The notes: generated by a model not told the origin, from the letters alone. Positions 34,877 through 46,742 are shown, numbered from the stretch's first letter. The stretch is DNA of 64,000 bases from Chaetoderma sp. LZ-2023a (GCA_034401795.1 CM067374.1:91635222-91699221), one strand, 5' to 3'. Program-made: numbers and translations.

Positions 34877-34964
34877 TCCATTAAATACATCTAAAACAAA
34901 AGGCTCAATGGCTCTATAGCAAAAAATACCGAATTAAGTAAATAAGACTGGATTCTTCCATTGT

Positions 34965-35165
34965 ATGTCTTTTATGAAGTTATAATTTAATAAATAGTAT
35001 GTTGAATATTTTAAAATAGGTAGCAACACTTCCAAGTCAAATTAGGTTCAAAATATTCTACAGCTTCCCTGAAAGATTATGGGAATTCGTGGTTCAAATT
35101 GTTAAAATCGATTCAAAGACGCGTGGGCACAAAGTGGGCGAAGCTTAACTAGAAGTAGTTGGACA
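34965..35165 (+). mobile_element. Family A2 fragment
   Basis: TTATAATTTAATAAATAGTA, a left hairpin arm TGTTGAATATTTTAAAATAG joined directly to the right arm (CAAGTCAAATTAGGTTC), then TGGGAATTCGTGGTTCAAA and GGGCGAAGCTTAACTAGAAG. Confidence 0.6.
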
Positions 35166-35211
35166 TTTGGGGCAGATGAATCCCCCATACTGGTGTCAAT
35201 CTACAGCTAAT

Positions 35212-35550
35212 TCATCTTCCCAGAGTAATGACGTCATATGACTGTAGGATTGCGTCATAATCATTACGTCATAAATGATACTATACCGTCTTTACCTCTT
35301 AATAGTCCGACACGTTGTACAAATTGTACAAATTGTATGTCTCTACTATTTAATAAACATGCTGTTAAACTAATTTGGCTGGGCGCTATTGCTGCCATAG
35401 GCAGCAACAGCACCCAGTCAAGTTAGTTTCAAAATATTCAACAGCTTACCCATATAGTTTTCTGAAAATTGATAGTCAGGAAGTTCAGAGATCGTTCTAT
35501 CCCAACACGAGCGAGGTGGGCGGGGCAGAGCTAAAACTGGAACGATCCAT
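35212..35550 (+). mobile_element. Family A1 MITE copy
   Basis: CTTCCCAGAGTAATGACGTC, TACTATTTAATAAACATGC, a hairpin missing part of its left arm (CTGTTAAACTAATTTGGCTG), GGGCGGGGCAGAGC and AACTGGAACGATCC followed by AT. Confidence 0.75.
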
Positions 35551-36456
35551 TATTCAAGCCGCTTCCAAGACATCTCTCGAAATAACAAGACAGTCTGGAT
35601 TCCATTCCGAAGTAACTATATGTCCCCGGCGCGTGTCCAAGTTTCTGTGAAGGGCACTGGTCATGACTGGACGCGATTATTCGGCCCCCATTTATTGACC
35701 ATTCAAATGTTGATGACTTCAGGATGCAATTAAGCGACTGCTTAGCGTAATGTTGATGTGGCTACCACGTGGCGATAAGAAACCAACGATTGTTCGTCTC
35801 GTCTTTCAAATTCTATCAAACATGTCTTCTGTTCCAACAAATCGACTGCTTATTGGCATACACATCGTTTGATTTATTCTATCACTAATATCGACAAATC
35901 GGCATCGGAGCAGCGGGCATGCCCCGAACCCGATCTTTGGATGGACACCATATATGATGCGACTGATGTCCCCGAATAAACAGTGAAACGTTTTGTCTAA
36001 TAATCAATCAAATCAATTTTTTATGATTAACGTTAAACGCTCACACAAATGTTAATTATATTGTTTCTTGATATGGCTACCCAGAGTCCAAATTCAGAAT
36101 TTTCAATGGGATGACCCGCAAACCGCCTGATGGTTGGAAGGGGACCCCTCGTCTAAGGCAGAATCCCAGGTTGGTCCTCTCAACCAAAATAGGTTGAGAT
36201 CGTTCTATCGTCCTAAATCACTAGCCCGTGTGGATTAAAATCTCTGCAGAGTGAAACGAGATTGGTCATTTAGTTTTCCACGTAGCGAATTAGAATTTTA
36301 ATACAGATTTTCTAAACTGGTCTTCTAAATTATTCTCAGCTGTCTGGATATGAAATTTGACGGTGTCGCCATTACGTATACAAGGGTGGACAATTATTGG
36401 CGGATCTATAAATTTCTAAAAGTGCAAATTTGATCCTCTGAGAAACCATTTGACAG
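35551..36456. other. Unassigned stretch
   Basis: No gene or known repeat found. Confidence 0.35.
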
Positions 36457-36574
36457 TTAACCTTTTGACGCTCATATCAGCCAAATTTTCAAAATTAGTC
36501 TTCTTTTTCTGCAAATTGACATTTTCTATGGGAAAATTGATATTTTCTTGAACAAATTGTAGGCTAAAAGGGCT
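36457..36574. mobile_element. Family B MITE, internally deleted
   Basis: TTAACCTTTTGACGCTCATATC joins directly to AAATTTTCAAAATTAGTCTTC and the right end GGCTAAAAGGGC. The central hairpin and left arm are lost. Confidence 0.7.
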
Positions 36575-37167
36575 ACTACGAGATGCATTTACTATCTACA
36601 TATTAAACAAATCAAAAGCTTTCAAATGAATGTTAACATCCTCAACATATTTCCTGTATCATATAACTGTGTCGTGTTGGTCTATGACCCAGATAGGCTA
36701 ATACACAACTGCTTCTATAACACTTTATTTGTTGTCTAAATTAGTTAACCTTTAAATTCACAGTATTAATAACTTAGGCCCTATATTAATTTAAAATATC
36801 GTACGTTCGCAGTCATACAAGAAAGTAGCTGAATATTGTGAAACTTAGTTACTTGACTTAGCCTATACTGGTAATAATTTTCAAAAAACGTCTGCCAACT
36901 GAATTAATTTGTCGATGCCGGCTAGTTGAATTGCGTTCTTCATTTACATCCCTTACCGTATATTATTATTCATACATGTTGAATCAATGGGCGATACAAT
37001 AATTCTTCGTTTGTGGTATAAGGGAGATAACTCCCTCGGGCAATTATTCTCGGTATTTGTAGACGGTACAAGGGATGTAACTGCATTTGAAACGTGTTTA
37101 TAAATTCCGTATGTATTATTCCCCTTGATTATGGATTTATAAGTTCCGCATTTAAACTGTTTCGTAC
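36575..37167. other. Unassigned stretch
   Basis: No gene or known repeat found. Confidence 0.35.
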
Positions 37168-37392
37168 TTAACCATTTAACACTCATATCAGCCAAAAACG
37201 GCTTCTACAGTGGTGTTGAGAAATGTCTATATCCGGACCAAGAACTGACTATTTTTTGAAAATTTACCACGATAACTGAGCCAATCAGTCCAGTGGTAAA
37301 TTGTCCAAAATAGTCTTCTCTTGGTCTGCAAATGGACATTTTCTATGAGAAAATTGAAATTTTCTTAACAAATTTGAGGGTTAAAGGGTTAA
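37168..37392. mobile_element. Family B MITE, TTAA both ends
   Basis: TTAACCATTTAACACTCAT to GAGGGTTAAAGGGTTAA. The central stem is shortened (CACGATAACTGAGCCAATC). CTTCTCTTGGTCTGCAAATG is well preserved. Confidence 0.82.
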
Positions 37393-37559
37393 GACACGAA
37401 ACACACTATACTACCGGAAAATATTAAACAATTATTGAATTATTACTGAACAACAGAAATAATAACATTGATAAGCTTGTCAAATAGTGACACTAGGCCC
37501 TACACTGTTCTTAAAGATCATCATACGACTTACCTAGTATTGTAAATAATTTTACATGT

Positions 37560-37745
37560 TTCCAAAACAATAACTGAAACGTGTTAGCTATAGCACAATT
37601 GAACACTATGTAAGAAATGTTCTGTTGAATATGTTCGCCTTAATTGGATTGGAGCCCCTTGGTGCCTTAGGCAGCAATGGCTTCCAAACAAATTAAGGCC
37701 TAATTGGTATTCAGCAGTAGACCTACGTTTTAATTTGTTTTGGAA
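37560..37745. repeat. Hairpin module H with TTCCAAAACA-type flanks
   Basis: TTTCCAAAACAATAACTGAAAC and CTATAGCACAATTGAACAC precede the hairpin arms (TTCGCCTTAATTGGATTGGA / CCAAACAAATTAAGGCC). The arms differ from standard H in the middle, but both arms changed together. Confidence 0.65.
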
Positions 37746-37783
37746 ATATGTTATGTTATTTCTGTGGCCAGGCAGCCACCGTA

Positions 37784-38030
37784 CATTGACACCTGTCCGC
37801 CGCACGTTGGTGGGTGGGGAATGGGTGTCCAGTCATCGCTCAAGTCCACATACACGGTCTCGAGCATTGACGCATGTCTGCCGTGCGCTGGTGGGTGGAG
37901 GACGGGTTTTCGGTTATCGCTCAAGTCCACATACACGGTCTCGAGCATTGACGCATGTCTGTCGTGCGCTGGTGGGTGGAGGATGGGTATTCGGTTATCG
38001 CACAAGCCCACATACACGGTCTCAATGTGA
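37784..38030. repeat. 81-bp minisatellite, about three copies
   Basis: Units start CATTGACGCATGTCTG at 37784, 37865 and 37946, exactly 81 bp apart. They carry CCACATACACGGTCTCGAG near their ends. 81 is divisible by 3, so frames on both strands read as 27-residue repeats. With so few, nearly identical copies this does not show selection on protein. Confidence 0.93.
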
Positions 38031-40740
38031 TATAGTTTAAGAAGAAGCCAAGCCTTGCACGCTGTATTTTCAGTCAGAGGCGGTAGTCTTAGAAAGCGAA
38101 ATATTTTGCAGCTAAGGCCTCTAGTGGACACAGAAGGGCGATATTGATTAGGTTATGCGAAATCTTCTACCCTCGCAAAGTCGGGCGAATCGACCTCTTG
38201 GAGATGAGGACCGCCTTGAGTGGCGTTAAGAAAGACTTGATGGAGTCCAAGAACAACCTGGCCAAGAATCAGAGACGGGTTCCAACTCATGTAATTAAGA
38301 GGAAAGAGTTTGAGGAGTCTATTTCGAGTCTAGGCGCTTCAGCGGTCTAATGCGATGGCTGTCTGAGGAGAGCGCGGTCGAATCAGAAATGGCTCCAGAT
38401 GACCTGATGGTTATCCGAGTTCAGTCACTAAAATAGAAAGTGATAACGCCGGAGTCGCGAAACTAATCATTTTAGTCTGACCATGGCCTGGGTGGTCGAA
38501 AAGAAAAATGAGTCGCTAATTGATGGAGAAGATCGTGCCATAGTGAGTTCCAGTTACGGTTGCGCTGAAGATGTGTTAGCGGCTGTTGCGATGTTTAAGT
38601 GGCAACATCTTCTCTAACGGGGCAGAAATAAAAGGAGGCAATGGGTCACAGGACCTGCTAAAAGCCAGGTGCATGGAAAGGGTGCAGTGTCAGATGAGAA
38701 TACATCAAGCAGAAAGCGCGAGGAGGTGGCACTCAAGAAAAGAGTGGTAAAACGTGAGCTGAGGAACATGGCAAACCGGAGGCTCGGTATTCCTTAGCCT
38801 ACAACTATTGGCTGCTCAAAAGCGGCATTCAGGTCTGCTAGAACAAGCTTGGATCATGGTGTCTGAGGCACACAACTGTCATCACTGTCCTAGACGACAG
38901 CTATCGGGGAAAGATGGTTAAAAGTCCGCCAATGACTTTCGATTTAGAGAAGTTCTAAGTGAAGTGCGGTGGCCCTAATCTTCTAAATGGGAAACCTTCT
39001 TGGTGGAAAGAAGCATATCCGTCGCAGCGCTATTATTTTTCTTCATGCTGCACAGAGGGGGACGTCCTGGTAACTATTAGAAAGGTGACACTCCTGGCGA
39101 CGCTAATGTATATCTTCATGTCAAGCAGGGTGTGAGATCAGCATCCGAATTTGGCGGCTAAGAATATCCTAATGTAAAACAAGCTCCAGTAAAAAGAAAC
39201 GAAAATAGAAACTGAAACTTCACTCAATGTTAAGCATCAGGCGGAAATATCAACAGCGTTGGATCTGTAAAGAAAAGGAAAAGTTGCAGATGTTAGTGCA
39301 TTTAAGATTTAACACAGTTCACAAGAAGGAAAAAGTCTGACATATAGGGTCTATGTTCTGCAATTGTGGACGTTACTGGCTTTGAACCAGCCTTGGTAGG
39401 TATATTTCCAAGACATAACATCGTGCGGTGACTAAGTCCTCAGTGGTCGGAGATAACAATATTGAGAAGATGACTTACAGTTTTGGCCGGAAAAAGTTTG
39501 TACGTTTCTGTTGAATGGGAGCGGAAGAAGATCGTTCACAACAGGCAAGTGGCACACAGAGTCCGCGAGCGGTCACAAAATTTTGCACCAAGAAAGCGTA
39601 TGCAGATTAATACGAGATGGTTACAGGTTTATAATTTAGTCTGCGGCGACGGGAACGCAAATTTCCTTGCACAAGTGCCCAGGCTGTTCAAAGAGGCTGA
39701 AAAGTCCTCGAAAGAGATGGCAAAACAATTTGGGTTGTTAATTTGGTTGCTTTTCTGAGCAGCCATCCAAAACTGGGAAGAAGTCACGTGGCTGATGACT
39801 GTGTAAATGTCATCACTGCGAGTGGTCAAAAGGAGAGTTCTGTGGTGCAGGGTCACTGGTGGCACCACAGTGGAGCAGGTAGGAATGGAAAGATCATCTG
39901 CTGGATTCGTTGCCTTACTCGTTTCTTCGTGGCGTTTGAGCAGAGTCGTCTGCTGTTATACTGGCTAGCTCTGCATCACATTAACCCTTGTGGAATGGCT
40001 AGCGTCTTAGAAACGCTCTCAGCCAATCAGGGGTTGGCAGTGTGAGAGTGGGATCTCTAGCAGCATCTACACGAGAGAAGCTAGCCGAGCAATGGCGCGG
40101 TCAAGTTTGTGTTTTCGCGAAAGTTTAACTGCTCTTGGGTGAAGATTCCTTAGTTCGAGGAGGAAGTCAAGCAGAATTGGTATTTACAGCCCAAAAAGGT
40201 CCAACAAGCCAATGACATCAAGTGAACGTGGCCATGTCCTGTCTTTCAAGAAAACCTGTCCGCTACGGGGATACTTCCAGTGGCCTACGCAGGAGAAGCA
40301 AATAGTCTCTTCAACTTTTCCCAGGCTGCACTTTCGTACTGACGTCTGTCGGGGTAACCATAGCACAGCCCGATAGGGGGTATTCACTGGTTCTGAATCG
40401 GCTAGACCTTCCCGTTACCGACCACATTTCGGACTTAGGATGTAGGAAGCTGGTGGGAGACTTTCTTGACTCTCAGCTTACCAACTGTTACTGTTATGTT
40501 GGCCCGAACACATAAAGATCTCTACTGGCCTTTTTATTTTTATTTCCTTTTATTGTTTTACTGATACTGTTTTATTCCTACCATTTACACAGGGGGAACC
40601 GGGACATTATTATTTGCTGAATTAATTTTACACAAGCAATCCTAAGAGAGAAATCGACAATTTCAAATCTCCTATCTCGCATGTCTTTGAGTCTTGGCAG
40701 CAATCAAAAAGCACTACCATACTGGATGCAATTAACACCA
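38031..40740. other. 2.5-kb MITE-free stretch of unknown origin
   Basis: Higher GC than its surroundings and no recognisable MITE copy, which is unusual here. Short frames exist (38144-38350 with a Lys/Glu/Asn-rich, possibly coiled segment; 39483-39758; 39743-40045 +; 40184-40387 -). None joins into a known domain. It could be an old retroelement or a pseudogene. I do not recognise it. Confidence 0.4.
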
Positions 40741-41216
40741 TGGATCAATCCCGTTTTAGCTATGCCCCACCCATCTCGAGCTAAGCTCCACCCACGCTTC
40801 GCCCATGTTAGGATTAATAGATCTCTGCACTCTCAGAATCTCATTTTCCAGAAAACTATATTGGTAATCTGTTGAATATTTCGAAAGTAATTTAACTGTG
40901 TGCTGTTGCTGCCTTTGCAGCAACAGCGCCCCCCTCAAATTAGTTTCAAAATATTCAACGGCATGTTTATTAAATAGTAAAGACATACCATTCGTACCAC
41001 CACGTTTAGTCCGACATCAATTATGCGTTCGTGATGAACTTATCTATGTCGAATTAGTTTCAAAACATGCAACAGCTTACATCTGTATAGTTTTCTGGAA
41101 AGTGATACTCATGGAGTTCAGCGATTGATCGATCGTAACACTGGCGAGGTGTAGGTGGAGCTAAGCTAAAGATGGGCGGGGCCATCGTTAAAACCGGATT
41201 CCTCCATTACTTCAAG
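40741..41216. mobile_element. Mosaic family A: minus-strand part fused to plus-strand part
   Basis: 40741-41050 reads as a minus-strand A1 (TTTTAGCTATGCCCCACCC, hairpin, ATTATGCGTTCGTGATG). At 41051 it switches to the plus-strand right half (GAATTAGTTTCAAAACATGC, GATGGGCGGGGC, GGATTCCTCC then AT). The switch falls at the hairpin arm, as expected for foldback template switching. Confidence 0.75.
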
Positions 41217-41254
41217 GAGACTTTGACAGTGGAACTAAGCAGGCGTACACAACT

Positions 41255-41420
41255 TTAACCATTTAATGGCCAAATTTGTTTGAGAACATTAAAACATGTG
41301 CTTATTAGATGCCCATTTGCAGGCCAAGAGAATACTATTTTTGAAAGTTACTACTGGGGTTAATCGGCAAATTTTCACAAGAAAATTAATATATTAAAAT
41401 TAAATTATTTGCTTGTTAAA
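41255..41420. mobile_element. Family B MITE, truncated
   Basis: TTAACCATTTAATGGCCAAAT, CATTTGCAGGCCAAGAGAATA, TTTTTGAAAGTTACTACTGG. The second arm is mostly gone. Confidence 0.55.
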
Positions 41421-41849
41421 GACCCAACTTAATATACAGAGATATTTGCATAGAAAGGTTCTAGTGTGGCAATACTCGCATCTTGAACATCGTTTCACAT
41501 AAATGCGACCACTCAATAGTAATAAAGATGCGAATTACGTATTTTACAAATAGTAAAATTATAAACATAAACCTGAGAACTAACAACTTTCACCAGAACG
41601 CAGAACGCCAGAGTATTTAGGGTGTCCGAGCGCTTGTTATCAGCTCTATAAATTATTGTTGTTCGGCGCTCGGCGCTGTTCAGATTCAGATTTCCGATTT
41701 TTTTTATTTACACCCAGGCCACATAATGGCATATGGGGAATATGAATTTACAGAACTTATAAATGTTATGGCGATCAGACATTATATATCAATTCATAAT
41801 TACATATTTTGGTATTTATCTATTTATATAAACACTGTTTGTGCTTTCG

Positions 41850-41857
41850 TTAGTAGT

Positions 41858-41919
<62 letters not shown>

Positions 41920-41970
41920 TAGTAGTAGTAGTAGTAGTAGTAGCAGCAGCAGCAGCAGCAGCAGTAGTAG
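41850..41970. repeat. (AGC)n / (AGT)n microsatellite
   Basis: AGC triplets with an internal AGT block. Poly-Ser, poly-Ala and poly-Leu frames are by-products. Confidence 0.93.
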
Positions 41971-42392
41971 CCTGAGACAACCTGAGGGTCCGTGGCACAC
42001 TGGTGCCAGTATTTTCAGTAACTGTCTAGCTATGTTTAAGATTTTCCGAGTCCTCTCCAATTTGCCCAGTTCCGTAAACAAATGTCAGAAACATTTGTAT
42101 ATGGCTCTATTCTCAGAATAACAAACCCCCAAAAAATCCGAATGGTCTGAATTTGTGCATAAAAATTAGTATGTATTAATATTAAACCAGTACTATTATA
42201 TTACAACGAAAATAGTGGATAGCATTTCAAGGGTTGTTGGTATGTTACTAAGCTGTAGATTTATGAGCATTGTATACTGTTGTCCTATACTAGTTTCAAT
42301 CTGTTTTATGAGTTAACCCCTATATGCCAACATCGTATTAAAGTGCTCAAAATGCTATTTATATCAATTAACCATGCAAGGGTCAAGATTTT

Positions 42393-42994
42393 TTAAAGAA
42401 TAACTAACCTCATCGTTTGATAGCTGTTCAGGTGACCTAGTATGCCACTCATAAACTATGCAGGTAATTTTAAGCTTTTTGTCATGCCGCTAAAGCAAGA
42501 TATTCTGGCTTTACTAGCTAAATGTTGGTACATTTATATTTGGTACCTATGATGGCTGTCATGATTTACTTTTCAACCAATCACAAAAAACCTTGTGTGT
42601 TTGCCTCGGTATAGATGCTCAGTCATAGAGGTGCCGTCTATAGTTTGGCAATTTGGTATAAAAGCACGCACAGAGGTAAGCTGTTGAATATTTTGACACT
42701 AATTTGACTTAGGCAGCAACAACTTCCAGTCAAATTAGTTCCAAAATATTCAACAAAATGAGTATTACATAATAAAGAATGTAATGCATTGGTACTTACA
42801 TGACATCACGCACTATCTCTGGAGGAGACAAAATGGTGGCGATCAAAAGTTCAACATTTATATTATATTATATTGCAAAGCAGATAATTGTGGTACAGAT
42901 AAGGGAATGCGCCGGGACATGAATGATATAGAATCTATGGAACATAATCTGTCCGTGCCATACAACATTTGAGATGAGATTAGCATCCCTTTAA
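42393..42994 (+). mobile_element. Family C MITE, copy 1 (TTAA-flanked)
   Basis: 602 bp from TTAAAGAATAACTAACCTC to GAGATTAGCATCCCTTTAA. The inverted ends (TTAAAGRATAACTAACCTC / TTAAAGGGATGCTAATCTC) agree at most positions. It contains hairpin H (42681-42755), then TAATAAAGAATGTAATGCAT and GGAGACAAAATGGTGGCG. Copy 2 at 62090-62809 has the same plan, so H belongs to family C as well as family A. No coding capacity. Confidence 0.82.
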
Positions 42995-43052
42995 GACAAT
43001 TTTAATATTTGCTCTGTGATTGTCCCTTTGCAGTCCATGATACGAGTGAGAG

Positions 43053-43064
43053 TGCGCATGCGCA
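43053..43064 (+). promoter_or_regulatory. NRF1-type palindrome in the LINE 5' region
   Basis: TGCGCATGCGCA equals the consensus NRF1 site in animals. It lies about 240 bp before the first ATG, where an internal LINE promoter would be expected. Function is inferred from position and match only. Confidence 0.45.
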
Positions 43065-43301
43065 AGTTAGAAGAGGCAATTTTTTTTCCTCAACAGTGTT
43101 TCTTAAATTATCTAAAGATCGTATCGTTTTAAACTACTCAACTTATCATCTGTTGATATATTTGAACTATTGGAACATCTCAATACCGGATATGTAATGT
43201 GAACACTCGTTTTGTGTTGTTGACATTGGAAACGTAGGAAATAGCTGCCATTTTGTTTGTATCGTGGACATCCCGCCTCATAACAGGAGCACAAGTTTGG
43301 A

Positions 43302-43931
43302 ATGGCGTCCTATGCATTCTCACTGCTGCTATTGTTAACATTACGTCAGCACGTCGTGACACGGTGTGACCATCAATCAACTTTCTCAGTCATATTGCCT
43401 AAATCAATTATTGCTCTTCGTTCATCAAATAGAACATTATGCTACCCGAAAACAAACAGTACTGTATTTATGCTACTTCTGCTATTATCTGGCGACATTC
43501 AATCAAACCCAGGACCCAGAACTAAGCAACCAAGTACATACCCGTGTGGAATATGTGATTATACAGTCTCGTGGAACTCTAGAGGTACTGCTTGTGATGA
43601 ATGCAGTGTGTGGTATCACAAGTTATATACTGACCTGTGCAGCGCTGACCATGAACTGTTAAATCAGCCAAGCATAAACTGGATTTGCTATAAATGTCAT
43701 AACACCAATTGTAATAGCTTCACTTTTCGCGGTTATGAGCTTGAGTGCTCAAACTACTGCAGTCCAATGTACGATCCAAACATCATCCTACCCTCTGTAT
43801 CATCTGCTTTTGCGTTTAGTCCACTGAGGTCCAAACATCATCAGCTAAAGACTTATCAGGTTGTAAAACATCATCATCAGATACCTCTGCTATTTTTAAC
43901 ATACCTAAAAAACAAGACCTTAGAATATTGA
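43302..43931 (+). pseudogene. LINE ORF N-terminal part: 2A-like leader and PHD-type zinc finger
   Basis: A frame of 209 codons starting ATGGCGTCC, a fair start context. Residues 1-12 hold a Leu-rich hydrophobic segment, and residues 55-63 a second one (FMLLLLLSG). Residues 64-72 are GDIQSNPGP, a 2A-like translational recoding motif. Residues 82-132 form a PHD-type Cys4-His-Cys3 pattern: C82xxC85, C98xxC101, H106, C113, and WIC129xxC132. Similar fingers precede the endonuclease in some CR1-group LINEs. The correct frame switches to the next one near 43830, so residues after about 176 are out of frame. Confidence 0.8.
43491..43517 (+). other. 2A-like ribosome-skipping motif (GDIQSNPGP)
   Basis: 2A sequences end in D-x-E-x-N-P-G-P and cause the ribosome to skip a peptide bond between G and P. 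Here the E position is Q. Some CR1-like LINEs of invertebrates are known to carry such motifs. The preceding Leu-rich stretch is also typical of 2A context. Skipping would separate a 71-residue hydrophobic leader from the PHD-endonuclease-RT protein. Confidence 0.75.
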
Positions 43932-45688
43932 CTATAAACTGTTGCAGTGCCTTTGACAAGAAATCTGGGTTGTTTGCTATCCTTGACTACATCAAACCAG
44001 ACATTGTCTGTGGGACAGAATTATGGCTTCACGGTATCCAACCCAGTCGAAATCCATCACCCAACCACATAAAAGCATGCGACGTATTCCCGGACAATTA
44101 CACAGCCTATCGGAATGACAGATCAACCGCTGGTGGTGCCGTGTTTGTCCTAGTTCAGAACAACTTAATGTCAGTCAAACAACCTGATCTTGTCACAGAC
44201 TGTGCACTTGAATGGGTCAAAATTAAATTACAGAAAGAAAAGGACTTAATGATCGGTGCCTTCTACATGCCACATCGTAGCTCCAAAGACATGATTGAAC
44301 TAGATAAATCCCTCCAGCTCATGTCATCAAGAAGCCTAATGCAGAAATAAGTCATTCTAGCAGGTGATTTCAACTGTCCAGATATCAACTGGGAAAACTG
44401 TTCCATAAACCAGAACGGCACAGACAAAGCCATACAGCAAATGCTAGTTGAGATCTCATCCGATGCCCACCTAACTCAAATCCACATGGCACCGACTCGT
44501 CAAAGCAACACCCTTGACCTAGTATTCACATCAAACCCCACACTTGTGAAGTCATCGGTGTCAGCCCCTGGCATATTGGACCACGACCTGGTCATAACAT
44601 ACATGACCACGAAACCACATTACGTCAATCAAGCACCAAGGAAATTCTATCAGTACTCAAAAGCCAACTGGCCCCAACTAAAGAGAGAACTGGATGATTT
44701 ATCAAATGCTATTACCAATCAATACCATGAAGGCAACAGTGTTCCCCTGCTATGGAGTGTTTTCCATACTCGCCTCATGTCATCAGTAGAGCGGTCCATT
44801 CCATATAAAATGCGTAAGAACACGACCTTTCTTCCATGGTTCGATAGATCACTAAAACGGATGTTACGACGAAAAAGCAATCTTTACACACAAGCTAAGA
44901 AATCAGACAGCTGGGACACCTACCGCAAATTTCAACGCATGTGTAAGCTAAAAATGAGGCAGGCAGAGTGGGACCGCATCATTAACATCATCCTAGAAGG
45001 ACTGAAATCACACAACTCCAAGCCATTTTGGAGATACGTGAAGAGTAAATGTCAGGACAACATCGGCGTCTCCCTGCTCAAAGAAAAAGGTTCATTAATG
45101 AATGACAGCAAATCAAAGGCCCGAATCCTGCTAGAACAATTTAAATCTGTGGTCACACCACATGTTGAAGACGCCACTAACCAAGCCATGCCGCCTGTCA
45201 ACATAACATGCAAGCAAGCAATCACAAATATTATCATTACGCAGGAAGGTGTGACTAAGCTGCTAAAAGATGTCAAAGCATCAAAAGCCTCAGGACCAGA
45301 GAACATCCCAAATAAAGTCCTAAACGAATGTGCTGAAAACATCGGTCCTGGTCTAAGCCTGATATTCCAGAAATCCCTGAACACTGGCGCTCTACCAGAG
45401 GACTGGCTTACAGCAAATATATCTAATGTCTACAAGAAAGGAGATAAGCATGTTGCAGAGAACTACCGACCAATCTCCCTTACCTCTGTGTCATCTAAGC
45501 TACTAGAACAAATCATATGTAAGCACATCCTTGACCACCTTGCGCGAAACAGCATACTGACGAACCTCAACCATGGCTTTCGTTCTGGTTACTCATGTGA
45601 AACCCAGCTGCTCATCACATCTCACGATCTGCTCAAATCCTATGATGCAGGAACACAAGTTGACATCGGCATCCTAGAAGGCCTTTGA
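43823..45688 (+). pseudogene. LINE ORF middle part: AP endonuclease and start of reverse transcriptase
   Basis: After the frameshift the frame reads LRILTINCCSAFDKK, the start of an APE-type endonuclease, with GTELWL (catalytic Glu at 44018-44020), then an in-frame TAA at 44348-44350 just before VILAGDFNCPD. The final endonuclease motif is GILDHD (44570-44587), where ISDHD is usual, so the Ser is replaced by Leu. RT sequence begins after about 45260 with ASGPENIPNKVL and NYRPISLTS. It breaks at about 45678 just where the DxxKAFD motif should be complete. Confidence 0.85.
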
Positions 45689-46742
45689 CACAGTACCACA
45701 TGACACACTTCTATACAAACTTGAGAGGTATGGCATTAGAGGCACCACTCACCAATGGCTAGCATGCTTTCTAACTAATAGCATGCTGCGTGTTGTCCTC
45801 GAAGGTGAATCATCAGAGGAAACTCCTGTCATATCTGGCGTCCCTCAAGGCACTATATTGGGACTTCTCCTATTTCTATGCTCTATAAACGACCTGCCAA
45901 GCAGAGCCAAATCCCAAATCCGATTGTTTGCTGATGACTGTCTAATATATCGTGAGATAAAATCACCATGTGACCATTCTATCCTGTAACAAGACCTTGA
46001 CGCATTTGAATGTTGGGCATCTGACTGGGGCATGCAATTCAATGCAAAGAAATGTTACATACTAAGTGTGAAAAACAAGTCTCAGCACTACTACAGCCTT
46101 GGCAACACCATCCTACAGCAGGTCACTAATAACCCATCCCTCGGTATCCAATTCTCGGAAGATCTTAAATGGACAACCCACATAAGCAAAATTACAAGCA
46201 AAGCTAATGCTACACTTGGCTTCCGTTGATGGAACTTAAGGAACTGCCCCACATCATGCAAGAAGAATGCCTATCTATCACTTGTACGATCCATACTTGA
46301 GTACGGCGCCATAATCTGGGACCCATATCTCCAATCAGACATCGACCGGTTAGAAAAAACTCAAAGATTCATCACTGGTGACTACAAGAGCAGAACACCG
46401 TGATGTGTTACCCAGATGCTGCACGACCACGACCTAACATCATTGCAAGAAAGGCATAAACAACTCCGATTGACATTCCTATTCAAGGTGGTTGAGGGGT
46501 CGATCCCGGCCATCCCTCCTCATGAATACTTGACAACCAAACGTCCAAGAAGAGCTGTTCGCACACGCAAATTCGAAGGATAACTAGCAAGTAACATCCT
46601 CGAAAAGCAGGTCACAAACAATTCTAGATGTTTTTGTGCACCACCAGCAAAATCTGAACACTTTAAAACATTCATTTTTCGCACAAACAGTAATAGACTG
46701 GAACCATCTAGATGGCAACTATGTTTGTGCTCCAACTGTTGA
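45678..46742 (+). pseudogene. LINE ORF C-terminal part: reverse transcriptase palm to C-terminus
   Basis: Resumes as KAFDTVPHDTLL, a few codons having been deleted at the junction. It keeps SGVPQGTILG and the catalytic FADD motif (45927-45938), followed by WGMQFNAKKC, LGIQFSEDLKW and the jockey-type tail EYGAIIWDP and KTQRFITGDY. In-frame stops at 45987, 46227, 46401 and 46581 are single-base changes. The likely native stop is TGA at 46740-46742. Confidence 0.88.

Noticed and set aside
41726-42121. Poly-Ser 131-aa frame
   Set aside because: It results from AGC/AGT triplets, with no recognisable flanking domain.
45052-45384. 110-aa minus-strand frame in the LINE
   Set aside because: It is antisense to the reverse transcriptase frame and has no domain.
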